From H2-BAC3 sp045863035 (GTDB lineage: Bacteria; Bacteroidota; Ignavibacteria; Ignavibacteriales; Ignavibacteriaceae), in assembly GCA_045863035.1 (NCBI GenBank), contig BTUV01000030.1:1-28053 (forward strand): a stretch of 28,053 bases of DNA, in the 5' to 3' direction. Below the pieces are notes generated by a model. The model made no database searches. It was not told the origin of the DNA and saw nothing but the letters and a program-made list of their open reading frames with translations. Shown here in pieces: positions 7,880 through 17,240 of this stretch. The position numbers and the translations under genes were made by a program. Position 1 is the first letter of the stretch, and each line of letters starts with the position of its first letter.

Positions 7880-10633
7880 ATGCTGAAAAGATTACGGTAT
7901 ATATTACCGTTATTTTTTCTGGTAGCTCTTCTTTCTGCTGAGATTTCAGCCCAGTCTGGAAAAATCTCAGGAAGAGTAACCGATAAAGTAACTAACGAAG
8001 CATTGCCGTTTGTCAATGTGATAATTGAAGGAACCACTCAGGGCGCTGCAACTGATCTGGATGGTTATTATAATATCCTGAACGTTGCTCCAGGAACATA
8101 TACAGTTAAGGCATCTGCTATCGGATATAACTCATCAAGCGTTTCCGGTGTGCGTGTTTCAATTGACCTGACATCGAAGATTGATTTTGTACTCAGTGAA
8201 ACCTCTCTTACTTTAAAGGATGAGGTTGTTGTAGTTGCAACAAAGCCGCTTGTTACGAGGGATTTAACATCTTCAACAGCTATTGTGGGAGCAGATGATA
8301 TTGCGGCGCTTCCGGTCACAGAATTTCAGGAAGTGTTAGGTCTTAAAGCAGGTGTTGTCGGCAACTCAGTACGCGGAGGCAGAAGCGGTGAAGTTGTTTA
8401 CGCGATTGACGGTGTGCCGGTAACAGACGTTTACGACGGCGGAACTGTTGTTGATGTAAATGCCAACTCCATTCAGGAACTGCAGTTCGTCTCCGGTGCG
8501 TTTAATGCTGAATACGGCAAAGCGCTTTCCGGTTACGTAAATATCGCGACCAAGGATGGTAAAAATACCTTTGAAGGAAATTTCACAACATATTTTGGCG
8601 ATTATTTCAGCAGCAGGACGGAGATATTCCGTGCCATTGATGATTTTGACCCACTGTCAATTCATAATTTTGAAGGTTCTTTAAGCGGTCCGATTATTCC
8701 GAATAGTCTATATTTCTACGGAAATTTCCGGTATATATACTTCGGCGGATGGCTTAACGGCAAACGGGTGTATAACCCTTGGGATATCACAACAAACCTT
8801 GGCGCATCGGTTCCGCTTGAGAGCCGGTATAATATACAAAAAACCGGTAACGATGAAATCGTCCCGATGAACTGGAATGAAAAAGTTTATGGACAGGGTA
8901 AACTTACCTACCGTGTGCTCCCGGAAATCAAGCTGACTTATAACTATATACTTGATGATGTTGAATACAGAGATTACGATCACAGTTTTGCCTACAATCC
9001 GGATGGTGATTTCAAGAAATTCAGAACCGGTCATACCAACATACTCGGCATGACTCATACGCTTGGTTCAAGCACATTCTACCAGCTTAATCTGAGTTAC
9101 TTCTTTAAGAGGTTTCGTCAGTATGTATATGAGGACTACAACGATCCCAAATACACACACAACGAACTGCTCGGTCAGTCACCGGCTGACGTGCCAAGTT
9201 TCAGAACCGGAGGAACACAATCCTCACACTTTAAAAGAACCACCGGTACATACGGTGTGAAGTTTGATATAACAAGCCAGCTTACGCAGACTCATCAGGT
9301 GAAAGCCGGCGTTGAGTTTAACCGTCACAATCTCAGCTTTGATAACGTGAACCTGATTCAGCCGGACGGCATCGGCTCTCCAAAGGATACCCGTAATCCG
9401 TATGTTACACTTCGCGTTCCTGAGGTAAACAATCCTGCTGAAAACCTGGCAATTGATATATATACAAAAAATCCTGTCGAGTTTTCCGCGTATATACAGG
9501 ATAAAATTGAGCTGAGCGAGCTGATTATTAATATCGGTCTCCGCTATGATATGTTTATCCCTGACGGAAAACTTCTGGTTGATCCTTCGGACCCGAATAT
9601 CTACAACCCGCTCAATCCGGCAAACATTGCAAAAACTCTTGCTGAAAGAAAATCATACTGGTACAAAGAAGCAACCACAAAGAGCCAGCTCAGCCCGCGT
9701 CTTGGTGTTGCTTTTCCTATAACCGACCGGGGCGTGATTCACTTCTCGTATGGTTATTTCTTCCAGATACCTCCGTTTGACCTGTTGTACAGCAATCCGG
9801 AATTTAAGTTCGGACAGGGTACCGGAAATCTCGGCATCGCCGGTAACTCAGACCTGAGACCGCAGGGGACCATCAGCGGTGAAGTCGGTGTCCAGCAGGC
9901 AATTACTGAAGATATATCAATTGACCTTACTGCCTACTTCCGTGATATACGTGATTTGGCAGGTACCCGCGCGGATGAAATAACTTTGTTCGGCGGTTCA
10001 GGACGTTACAGCCAGTTTGTTAACTCGGATTTTGGTTTTGTAAAAGGAATCGTTTTTACCATGACTAAGCGTTTCTCTGACGGATGGTCTGCTACACTCG
10101 ATTATACTTTGCAGTCAGCTAAAGGAAATGCTTCCGACCCGGCGGCTACGAGAAACGCTCTTGTGGGCGGCGCTCTTCCTGAAATTCAGCTTACACGCCT
10201 GAATCAGGATCAGACCCATACCATTAACGTTACGTTTGCTTATGCAGCAGAGAACTGGGGACTGAGTATGATTGGCAGTTACGGCAGTGGTTTCCCATAC
10301 ACTCCGAACCAGTCTATCAATCTTTCAACCCTGCTGACCAACAGCGAAACCAAACCAACGTACGTAAATGCTGATTTCCGTGCGTACTATGATTTCAAAA
10401 TCATGGAAACATACAAAATCAGTTTCTTCACGAGAATATATAACCTCTTTGATATCCGCAATGAGGTAAACGTCTATGGCGACAGCGGAACTGCTGACTT
10501 TACTGTAGAGGAGTTTCTCAGACGCCAGCAGAATCTGCCTGCTATCGTTAACACGCTGGATGAATGGTACCGGGTTCCGACCAATTACTCCGAACCGCGG
10601 AGAATTGAATTTGGCGCAACGTTATTCTTTTAA
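7880..10633 (+). CDS. Oar/TonB-dependent-type outer-membrane receptor
   Basis: A 917-residue outer-membrane protein. A signal sequence occupies residues 1-25. Residues 27-112 are a carboxypeptidase-regulatory-like beta-sandwich (ISGRVTDKVTNEALPFVNV, then GYYNILNVAPGTYTV). Residues about 118-230 are the plug domain (LVTRDLTSSTAIVGADDIAALPV and GGRSGEVVYAIDGVPV). The remainder is a large beta-barrel with many aromatic-rich strands, ending in EFGATLFF with the terminal Phe used by outer-membrane barrel assembly. GGAGG six bases before the ATG supports the start. No SusD-type partner lipoprotein is encoded nearby. The neighbours are T9SS cargo and PorV proteins, so it may serve in transport or surface anchoring; the substrate is unknown. 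Confidence 0.9.
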   Translation: MLKRLRYILPLFFLVALLSAEISAQSGKISGRVTDKVTNEALPFVNVIIEGTTQGAATDLDGYYNILNVAPGTYTVKASAIGYNSSSVSGVRVSIDLTSKIDFVLSETSLTLKDEVVVVATKPLVTRDLTSSTAIVGADDIAALPVTEFQEVLGLKAGVVGNSVRGGRSGEVVYAIDGVPVTDVYDGGTVVDVNANSIQELQFVSGAFNAEYGKALSGYVNIATKDGKNTFEGNFTTYFGDYFSSRTEIFRAIDDFDPLSIHNFEGSLSGPIIPNSLYFYGNFRYIYFGGWLNGKRVYNPWDITTNLGASVPLESRYNIQKTGNDEIVPMNWNEKVYGQGKLTYRVLPEIKLTYNYILDDVEYRDYDHSFAYNPDGDFKKFRTGHTNILGMTHTLGSSTFYQLNLSYFFKRFRQYVYEDYNDPKYTHNELLGQSPADVPSFRTGGTQSSHFKRTTGTYGVKFDITSQLTQTHQVKAGVEFNRHNLSFDNVNLIQPDGIGSPKDTRNPYVTLRVPEVNNPAENLAIDIYTKNPVEFSAYIQDKIELSELIINIGLRYDMFIPDGKLLVDPSDPNIYNPLNPANIAKTLAERKSYWYKEATTKSQLSPRLGVAFPITDRGVIHFSYGYFFQIPPFDLLYSNPEFKFGQGTGNLGIAGNSDLRPQGTISGEVGVQQAITEDISIDLTAYFRDIRDLAGTRADEITLFGGSGRYSQFVNSDFGFVKGIVFTMTKRFSDGWSATLDYTLQSAKGNASDPAATRNALVGGALPEIQLTRLNQDQTHTINVTFAYAAENWGLSMIGSYGSGFPYTPNQSINLSTLLTNSETKPTYVNADFRAYYDFKIMETYKISFFTRIYNLFDIRNEVNVYGDSGTADFTVEEFLRRQQNLPAIVNTLDEWYRVPTNYSEPRRIEFGATLFF

Positions 10634-10656
10634 GATTGAAAAAAACGGAATTAAAT

Positions 10657-13600
10657 ATGAGAAATTTTAAAATATATATACTCACCGCGGCAGTGCTGAT
10701 ACTGACCTTTGGTGAATTGATTGCACAGGAACGGGTAACCGCCCGCGGTACCAGTTCCTTCAGAAAAGCCGGTGTTCACCGAGGAAATCAGGTCAGAACT
10801 GTCTTCTCAAACTACGGTGTTATTGCACAGCCCGGCACGCAGGGTCCTCGCGGAGCATGGCGTTATGATGATAACGGTTATGTGGGTGACGTTTCGCCGG
10901 TTGTCGGTGTCCGCCTCCCGATAGCGGACTGGAATAATAACGGTATCGCGGATGCAGGTGACACGGTTGTATCAGTTGTTATCACACCGGTTGAACGACC
11001 AGGCGGAGGCGATTTTGCACAGGGTGGTAAGTTCCTTGGTTTTGAACCGATTCCGGGTTTTGCAAATGCAACTTTACAGTCAACCGGTAAAGGTGTGGCA
11101 ATGAGTCATCAGCCGGAAACCTGGCCTGCAGTCTGGCCAGACCGTCCTACCTGGTCATATACCGGAAAACCGGTTATTGTTAACGGTGTTGATGTTACTC
11201 CTACGGTTGACTGGAACGGTTACTTTGGCCGTGCGCAAATGAACGCTGACCAGGAAAGCTATTTCTGGATGGATGATTTTAATGACGAAAAAATGTATAA
11301 CCGGCATGGTTACTATCCTGACATGACCGACACGTCCAGACGCGGTCAGGCGCTACAGGTATATGTCAGAGGTCTTCAGTGGTCTAACTTCCTGGCGCAG
11401 GATGTGGTCTTCTGGTTATATAATATAAAGAATGACGGAACTGAAACGTACGACCAGACAGTATTTGGAACCGTAATCGGAACGTATGTCGGTATTGACG
11501 GAAGTGAATGGAATGATGATGTGTCTTTCTTTGACGTCCGCGAAGCAATTACTTACACATGGGACTTTGAGGGAAAAGTGCGCGCCTCGGATAACCCAAA
11601 ATGGCAGCCAGATCCGTCAAAAGTCGGATATATAGCTTATGCATTCCTCGAGTCACCGGGCAACCCGTATGACGGTGTGGATAATGATGCTGATAACAGA
11701 AAGCTCTTTCCCCTTTCAGCGCCTTACTTTACCGGGAATGACTACAATCCCAAAACTGTAACTGCCGGGGACAAACTGATATTGATTGATAAGGCAACTT
11801 TTTCGAGAACTTCCTTTACTATGCCGAATGATACGATAACGGTATTTTCTATGGGTGTGCCTTTCTTCCTGCAGCCCGGTGTTACTGCACTGCGTGAGGG
11901 AGCTATCAATACGCAGGGTGACCTTGGCAAGGATGCTACTGATGGTATTGATAATGATCTTGACGGTCTTATTGATGAAAACTACATCGTTCATTACAGA
12001 CAGTTTAAGCGTGCTGATAACGGAACTGTTCTTTTTGATACAACGAACCCTGTTCAGTATAAAGATTATATTGGTAATCTTGGTCTCACGGATAAGATGC
12101 TTGATGAAAAACGTGATGACCTGATTGATAACGATCAGGACTGGACTGCACAGTATGATGATGTTGGTGCAGATGGTCAGCCGGGCACCGGTGATGCCGG
12201 AGAAGGTGACGGAGTGCCAACACCGGGTGAACCAAATTTTGACGCGCTTGATGTGGATGAGTCTGATCAGTTGGGTCTTACCTCATTCTGGTATTATGTG
12301 CCGTCAAATGCAATAACCATGTCTAATGAAGATGATATGTGGAAGAATCTGAAACCCGGATTCTTTAAGGTACCAGAAAGCATCGTGAATAACGTTGCTA
12401 TCCGCGGTGAGGATGGCGACTTTATGTATGGTTCTGGTTACTTCCCTCTATTGCCGGGTCAGACTGAACGTTTTTCATTAGCGCTTGCTTTTGGTGATGA
12501 CTTCAGAGGTGTGCTAAAAACAAAGAGAATTGCACAGGTTATATATAACGCAAACTATAACTTCCCTCGTCCGCCTGAAAAACCGACCGTTACCGCTGTG
12601 GCTGGAGATGGACAGGTCACACTTTACTGGGACCGCGTTGCTGAAAACTCACTTGACCCTTCACTTAAAGAAAAAGACTTTGAAGGGTACAAGATATATA
12701 AAGGAACTGACCCTGATCTTTCGGATGCTTTGCAGATTTCTGACGGAACAGGACAGAAAGTATTTTACCGTCCGGTTGCTCAGTATGATCTAAAAAATGG
12801 TATATACGGCTACTTTCTGTCAGGTGCCGGTCTGTATGATCTGACCAGCGGTGCTCCATTTTATCTTGGTAATGAAACCGGTGTTCAGAATTCGTTTGTT
12901 GACTCTGACGTTCTGAATGGAAAAACTTATTATTACGCCGTAGTCGCCTATGACCGGGGTAAAGCTGAGTCTGATGTATTCCCCTCTGAGAACACACGAT
13001 TTATTGCAAAAGATGCTCTTGGGAATCTCCAGACTGATATTAATACAGTTGCGGTAACACCAAATGCGCCGGTGCTTGGTTATGTTCCGCCTGAAAGTGG
13101 TCTGGCTTTAGACAGAATTGACGGGTTCTCAACTGCTACTCCTTATTTTGAGGTAGTTGACCCTTTCAAATTATCTAAGACGATGTATGTTGTTTCATTC
13201 CTTGATTCATTGAAGAATGGCGTGAGAACTGCTTATGCATACAGTGTTAAGGATTCACTCTCAGGGTTGCAGATTTTAAGCAGTGTTGACCGGCTTTACC
13301 CTTCAAACGGAGATATATTCAACGGTGTGAGAATTTCGTTTGACACTTCATATCAGTCACCCGACTCAATTCGCCTTGATATGAGCAGAACATCATGGAG
13401 GATTAATAATCCGATTTCTGACACTACAAAGCGTCTGGGTTTTACTGCCTCCCGTTATGAAGACACGCAGCGCAATATATACGGCGTGAAACCTCCGGTT
13501 GATCTGGCCTTCGTTTTTTCTGATACCTATGCTGATTCATCAAACGATCTGAGAACATTGTTCGGCAGAAACATAGCAAAAAAGACTGCCATTAACTTTA

Positions 13601-14208
13601 AGATATTTGATGTTACTGACCGCGCAAATCCCGTGCAATTGAAGTTTGTAATGACTGAAACCGCGGTGACTAAACGAGATACACTTTCAGACGGTGATGC
13701 AGTTGTAGTGGCTACAAAAGAGCTTGACCGCATCGGATGGCGATTTGCTTTCCTTGATACCGCGGCTTATGTAGCCAAAGGCGGTGATACACTCATTGTA
13801 TCATTTTTTAAGCCGTTTACCTCAGCAGACCGTTTTATTTTTAATTCTGACATCCCGGCTTATGATGCAGCTAATGCAAACGAACAAATGGAGCGGGTTA
13901 AAGCGGTTCCAAATCCTTATGTGGTAACAAACGTTATTGAAGAACCTCTCCCCACCCAGATACGCGGAAGAGGCGAACGTATAATTAACTTCATTAATCT
14001 GCCCCCGAAGAGCAGAGTGTATATATATACTTCAGCGGGCGCTCACATCAGAACGATCGAACATGACGGAGATCTTCTTGACGGCTCCCTGAGCTGGGAC
14101 CTCCGTACCAAAGAAGGTCTTGATGTGGCCTACGGTGTTTACTTCTATGTGGTTGAAGCAGAAGGAGTGAGCTCGAAGAAGTATGGTAAACTTGCTATCA
14201 TTAAGTAA
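10657..14208 (+). CDS. Large exported surface protein with Asp-rich loops and FN3 domain
   Basis: A 1183-residue exported protein; the signal sequence is RNFKIYILTAAVLILTFGELIAQ. Three Asp-rich stretches of the form DGxDNDxDGxxDE (near residues 339, 429 and 487) look like calcium-binding loops. A fibronectin type III module starts about residue 638 (PEKPTVTAVAGDGQVTLYWD). The C-terminal 100 residues (VPNPYV from 1084, then INFINLPPKSRVYIYT, ending GVYFYVVEA and KYGKLAIIK) resemble a T9SS or FlgD-like sorting domain with PNPY instead of the usual YPNPFNP. I chose the ATG at 10657 over an in-frame TTG at 10636, which would add seven charged residues before the signal. It follows the receptor gene by 23 bases and probably forms its surface partner. 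Confidence 0.85.
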   Translation: MRNFKIYILTAAVLILTFGELIAQERVTARGTSSFRKAGVHRGNQVRTVFSNYGVIAQPGTQGPRGAWRYDDNGYVGDVSPVVGVRLPIADWNNNGIADAGDTVVSVVITPVERPGGGDFAQGGKFLGFEPIPGFANATLQSTGKGVAMSHQPETWPAVWPDRPTWSYTGKPVIVNGVDVTPTVDWNGYFGRAQMNADQESYFWMDDFNDEKMYNRHGYYPDMTDTSRRGQALQVYVRGLQWSNFLAQDVVFWLYNIKNDGTETYDQTVFGTVIGTYVGIDGSEWNDDVSFFDVREAITYTWDFEGKVRASDNPKWQPDPSKVGYIAYAFLESPGNPYDGVDNDADNRKLFPLSAPYFTGNDYNPKTVTAGDKLILIDKATFSRTSFTMPNDTITVFSMGVPFFLQPGVTALREGAINTQGDLGKDATDGIDNDLDGLIDENYIVHYRQFKRADNGTVLFDTTNPVQYKDYIGNLGLTDKMLDEKRDDLIDNDQDWTAQYDDVGADGQPGTGDAGEGDGVPTPGEPNFDALDVDESDQLGLTSFWYYVPSNAITMSNEDDMWKNLKPGFFKVPESIVNNVAIRGEDGDFMYGSGYFPLLPGQTERFSLALAFGDDFRGVLKTKRIAQVIYNANYNFPRPPEKPTVTAVAGDGQVTLYWDRVAENSLDPSLKEKDFEGYKIYKGTDPDLSDALQISDGTGQKVFYRPVAQYDLKNGIYGYFLSGAGLYDLTSGAPFYLGNETGVQNSFVDSDVLNGKTYYYAVVAYDRGKAESDVFPSENTRFIAKDALGNLQTDINTVAVTPNAPVLGYVPPESGLALDRIDGFSTATPYFEVVDPFKLSKTMYVVSFLDSLKNGVRTAYAYSVKDSLSGLQILSSVDRLYPSNGDIFNGVRISFDTSYQSPDSIRLDMSRTSWRINNPISDTTKRLGFTASRYEDTQRNIYGVKPPVDLAFVFSDTYADSSNDLRTLFGRNIAKKTAINFKIFDVTDRANPVQLKFVMTETAVTKRDTLSDGDAVVVATKELDRIGWRFAFLDTAAYVAKGGDTLIVSFFKPFTSADRFIFNSDIPAYDAANANEQMERVKAVPNPYVVTNVIEEPLPTQIRGRGERIINFINLPPKSRVYIYTSAGAHIRTIEHDGDLLDGSLSWDLRTKEGLDVAYGVYFYVVEAEGVSSKKYGKLAIIK

Positions 14209-14227
14209 CGGCGGACAGGAGATAACA

Positions 14228-15235
14228 ATGAAATCTATTAAAATAATTTGTATGATTCTTATCACAGGGGCAGCAGGATTATTCGGTCAGACCAAGGTAG
14301 GGACGACTGCTGCTAATTTTCTAACCGTACCGGTTGGTTCAAAGGCAGCCGGAATGGGCGGTGCATTTGTAGCTGTGGCAAATGATGCAACTTCTCTTTT
14401 TTGGAATGTGGGGGGAATTTCACAGCTTGAGAGAAGTGAGTTTAACGTTTCTTATTCTGACTGGCTGGTTGGCACTAACTATAACTGGGCAGGTCTGGTT
14501 TTTAAGGGTGATGAGGATGCTTTCGGAATAAGCATAAACCAGCTTGATTACGGTGATGAAGAAATCACCACACCGGAGCAGCCAAACGGAACCGGGCAGA
14601 GATGGAAGGCACAGGATATCGCCTTGGGAGTATCCTACTCAAGAAACCTGACCGACCGGTTCTCCATCGGTGGTACGGTAAAATACATCCGCCAGCAGAT
14701 TTGGAACGAGTCAGCTTCGGCTTTCGCGCTGGATGTCGGGCTGCTTTTTCGTACCCAACTTCCTGGCTTGAAAATTGGAATGAATATAGCTAACTTTGGA
14801 ACCGAGATGAAATTAGACGGTAAAGACCTCTACCAGCCGGTAGATATTGACCCGGCTAATACCGGTAATAATGAAAAAATTACCGCAACTTTGAACACAG
14901 ATTATTGGACACTGCCATTGGTGTTCACTGTGGGTTTAGGGTATGATTTTGCTGTTTCAGATGATTTCAAAGTTGAAGTTGCCACCGATGCAGTCTATCC
15001 GAACAACCACACAGCATACCTGAATCTTGGCGGAGAACTAACATGGAATAAGATGATTTCCCTCAGAACCGGCTATAATTCTCTGATGAAATCTGATGAA
15101 GCTGAAGAAGGCCTTAATGCCGGAGTAGGTTTTCATTATGACTTTGGCGCATTTGCCGCGAGAATAGATTACAGCTACGCTGATTATAAAAGATTTAAAG
15201 ATATTTCAAAAGTTTCGTTATCAATCGGTTTTTAA
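14228..15235 (+). CDS. PorV/PorQ family outer-membrane protein
   Basis: A 335-residue outer-membrane beta-barrel protein of the PorV/PorQ (UPF0164) family. After a signal sequence (KSIKIICMILITGAAGLFGQ) comes the family hallmark TTAANFLTVPVGSKAAGMGGAFVAVANDATSLFWN, followed by amphipathic strands and a C-terminal strand (KVSLSIGF) ending in Phe. In the type IX secretion system PorV receives cargo from the translocon and hands it to the sortase; PorQ-like members have related roles. The position between two exported-protein genes with sorting-type C-termini fits that role. The ATG at 14228 is chosen because AGGAG lies seven bases upstream and the signal sequence starts there; an upstream in-frame start (14183) would add a non-signal leader and overlap the previous gene. 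Confidence 0.9.
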   Translation: MKSIKIICMILITGAAGLFGQTKVGTTAANFLTVPVGSKAAGMGGAFVAVANDATSLFWNVGGISQLERSEFNVSYSDWLVGTNYNWAGLVFKGDEDAFGISINQLDYGDEEITTPEQPNGTGQRWKAQDIALGVSYSRNLTDRFSIGGTVKYIRQQIWNESASAFALDVGLLFRTQLPGLKIGMNIANFGTEMKLDGKDLYQPVDIDPANTGNNEKITATLNTDYWTLPLVFTVGLGYDFAVSDDFKVEVATDAVYPNNHTAYLNLGGELTWNKMISLRTGYNSLMKSDEAEEGLNAGVGFHYDFGAFAARIDYSYADYKRFKDISKVSLSIGF

Positions 15236-15292
15236 TTGATTGAAGCCGTAAGATATGAAAAATAAAAAACCACAATCTAAAACGAGGTAAAA

Positions 15293-16813
15293 ATGAAAAA
15301 ACTGTTCACTCTCTTTGCCCTGATGGCGGTGAGCACTGTATTCGCTCAAAACGTTACAGTGACTTTTCGTGTTGATCTGGGCGCACAGGTGTACAAGGGA
15401 TTTTACATTCCTGCATCTGATTCCATAACAGTTCGCGGAAGTTTCCAGGAAGCATCTGCCAATGGCGGAAGCAACTGGTCCGGCTGGAACTTCAAAATGG
15501 CTGATGCTGACGCTGATACGGTATATACCGTTGATGCTGTTATTCCTGCTACATTCGCCGGTACTACTTACGAATTCAAGTTCGTAAAAGGACCTGACGG
15601 ATGGGAAGGAATTGCAAGCAACAGAACATTCACATTGGCTGCATCAGGTAATCAGGTTCTTCCTGCTTACTGGTTCAATGACGATTCAGCTTATACAACT
15701 GTTGTTCTTGTTACCAACACTCTTAACTTCACTGCTGACCTCAGCACCATCTACGGAACCGGTGTTGGTCGTTTCGACCCCGCTCAGGACTCCCTCCTGG
15801 TTATGGGTCTTGACTGGGATGGTCTCGGAACCGTTCTCAGCGGCGAAAGAAGACTGTTTGAAGATCCTCTCACTCCGAGAATTTTCACCACCAGCATGAC
15901 CTTCAAAGGACCTCTTGGTGACTCAACAAAGTGGAAATTCAAAGCTTTCCCTGATGCACGCTTCACCAACACCGGCTGGGAAACCGGTTCAGACAGATGG
16001 TGGACATACGTTACTGATAATTCAGTTGTTGATCTTGATCCTATCGTTCCGAGAATTTTCCCGGTTACCGGAAATCTTGCTCAGAATGTAACGGCTCTCT
16101 ACCAGGTTAATATGTCTGGTCCGCTCGTGAACAAACTTAATGGCCTGCCGATTGATCCGGCTCAGGTTCAGTGGGTTGGTTTAAAAGGCGGTTCCGCTCC
16201 TATTGGCAACTGGGCTGGTAACTGGGTTGCTTCAGATACCACTGCCGGATATATGCGCGTTCTTAACGATGCAGGTATTGACGGTGATAAAGTTGCAGGC
16301 GATAAAATCTGGTCAGATACTGTTGTATTCTGGACCGGCTTAGGCGCAGGCGCTATCGAATATAAATATGCAGTTGCTTATCCGGGTTATGATACCGTTA
16401 ATGGCGGCACTACTCCTCTTGACAATGAAGGCGGATTCGGCGAAAACCACCTCTTCTTCCTTGCTCTGGATATTACTTATGCTGAACTGTATAATATCTT
16501 CGGTGACTTCCTCACCTCTGTTAAGGAAGATGAAACCGTATTCACCCCTGGTCAGTTCTCACTCGGTCAGAACTATCCTAATCCGTTCAATCCTTCAACC
16601 AAAATCAGCTATTCCATCCCTGTTGACGGAATTGTTACTCTGAGGGTATATAACCTGATCGGACAGGAAGTTGCAACACTGGTTGAAAACTTCCAGCTCA
16701 AGGGCGGATATACTGCTTCATTTGATGCATCAAAACTGAACTCCGGTGTATATTTCTACACTCTGAGCGTTGGCGACTACTCAGTAACCAAGAAGATGAT
16801 GCTCTTAAAGTAA
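15293..16813 (+). CDS. T9SS type A sorting-domain protein with beta-sandwich modules
   Basis: A 506-residue secreted protein with a clear signal sequence (KKLFTLFALMAVSTVFAQ). It has three beta-sandwich modules: residues about 19-115 (VTVTFRVDLGAQVYKGF), 141-240 (LNFTADLSTIYGTG) and 263-390 (VTALYQVNMSGPLVNK). These resemble the carbohydrate- or starch-binding-like domains common in exported Bacteroidota proteins, but a ligand is not shown. The C-terminal T9SS type A sorting domain is textbook: NYPNPFNPSTKISYSIP (from residue 427), VTLRVYNLIGQEVATLV, GVYFYTLSVG and a KKMMLLK end. GAGG precedes the ATG. Its codon choice appears stronger and more uniform than that of neighbouring genes, suggesting high expression; this is by eye only. 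It is the last gene of the run, with a terminator behind it. Confidence 0.88.
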   Translation: MKKLFTLFALMAVSTVFAQNVTVTFRVDLGAQVYKGFYIPASDSITVRGSFQEASANGGSNWSGWNFKMADADADTVYTVDAVIPATFAGTTYEFKFVKGPDGWEGIASNRTFTLAASGNQVLPAYWFNDDSAYTTVVLVTNTLNFTADLSTIYGTGVGRFDPAQDSLLVMGLDWDGLGTVLSGERRLFEDPLTPRIFTTSMTFKGPLGDSTKWKFKAFPDARFTNTGWETGSDRWWTYVTDNSVVDLDPIVPRIFPVTGNLAQNVTALYQVNMSGPLVNKLNGLPIDPAQVQWVGLKGGSAPIGNWAGNWVASDTTAGYMRVLNDAGIDGDKVAGDKIWSDTVVFWTGLGAGAIEYKYAVAYPGYDTVNGGTTPLDNEGGFGENHLFFLALDITYAELYNIFGDFLTSVKEDETVFTPGQFSLGQNYPNPFNPSTKISYSIPVDGIVTLRVYNLIGQEVATLVENFQLKGGYTASFDASKLNSGVYFYTLSVGDYSVTKKMMLLK

Positions 16814-16825
16814 TATATATTACTT
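16808..16825. repeat. Perfect 18-base palindrome across the stop codon
   Basis: AAGTAATATATATTACTT is a perfect palindrome that includes the last Lys codon's final bases and the TAA stop (16811-16813) of the T9SS cargo gene. It lies just before the terminator hairpin. It may be an RNA structure or a protein-binding site; nothing more can be said. Confidence 0.5.
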
Positions 16826-16836
16826 AACCTTTCTGT

Positions 16837-16872
16837 AAGGGCGGTTCTTGAAAAAGAGCTGCCCTTTTTTTA
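16837..16872 (+). terminator. Rho-independent terminator of the exported-protein operon
   Basis: AAGGGC (16837-16842) pairs with GCCCTT (16861-16866), and a second short stem forms inside the loop. A run of seven T follows. It ends the run of genes from 6781 to 16813. Confidence 0.85.
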
Positions 16873-16913
16873 ATTGTGAATTGTGAATTGTGAATTGTGA
16901 ATTGTGAATTGTG
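16872..16913 (+). repeat. Six perfect tandem heptads (AATTGTG)
   Basis: Six exact head-to-tail copies of AATTGTG begin right at the end of the terminator's T tract. This is the least decayed of the ten heptad arrays. Each unit contributes a TGA, so all three plus-strand frames are closed within 21 bases. Confidence 0.95.
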
Positions 16914-17140
16914 TTATATATACTCACCTCCAAACACCTCAGTGGTGACATTGGATGAACGCTTCTCTCCTAAAACGCCGAAAAATTAAACGCAAAGTCA
17001 GGGAAGTCAACGCAAAGTTTCGTAAAGTTTTCCGATCCGTAAAAATCAGCGCTGCGAAGCATCCGTGACATCCGCTTGCAATTGGGTAAGATTGCGCACT
17101 TGCAAAACCGAAAAAATAAACCCGAATACTGAATCCTCAT
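16914..17140. repeat. Composite dispersed repeat, copy 2
   Basis: Part of the 427-base gap between the cargo gene and the WG-repeat gene; no coding region is seen. It contains AACGCAAAGT twice (16988-17018), a CGTAAAG variant, and the reverse complement of the GCGGATG/ACGGATGCTTCGCA/TTTTTACGGATC element (17030-17075). It also has a GTGACATTGG fragment (16944-16953) similar to the repeat around the four-helix gene. Confidence 0.6.
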
Positions 17141-17182
17141 ATCCATTGTAAATTGTTCATCGTTCTTTGATCTTTGTACATT
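17141..17182 (-). repeat. Degenerate heptad array upstream of the WG-repeat gene
   Basis: Read on the minus strand, the units are AATGTAC, AAAGATC, AAAGAAC, GATGAAC, AATTTAC and AATGGAT. The 7-base phase is kept over 42 bases although the units have diverged. TATCTTG at about 17200, just after the array, is a possible -7 promoter element for the WG-repeat gene. Confidence 0.55.
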
Positions 17183-17240
17183 GATTTGGAACAATTTCTT
17201 ATCTTGAGCGGTATAATTCAACAAAGTACAGGAAAAAACC

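Noticed and set aside
10636..10656. TTG start for the 1183-residue surface protein
   Set aside because: It adds seven mostly charged or polar residues before the signal sequence and has no ribosome-binding site; the ATG at 10657 is more natural.
14183..14227. Upstream start for the PorV/PorQ gene
   Set aside because: It overlaps the previous gene and puts a hydrophilic stretch before the signal sequence; AGGAG supports 14228.
16872..16913. CRISPR-like direct repeats
   Set aside because: The units are 7 bases and contiguous, with no spacers; no cas genes are present.
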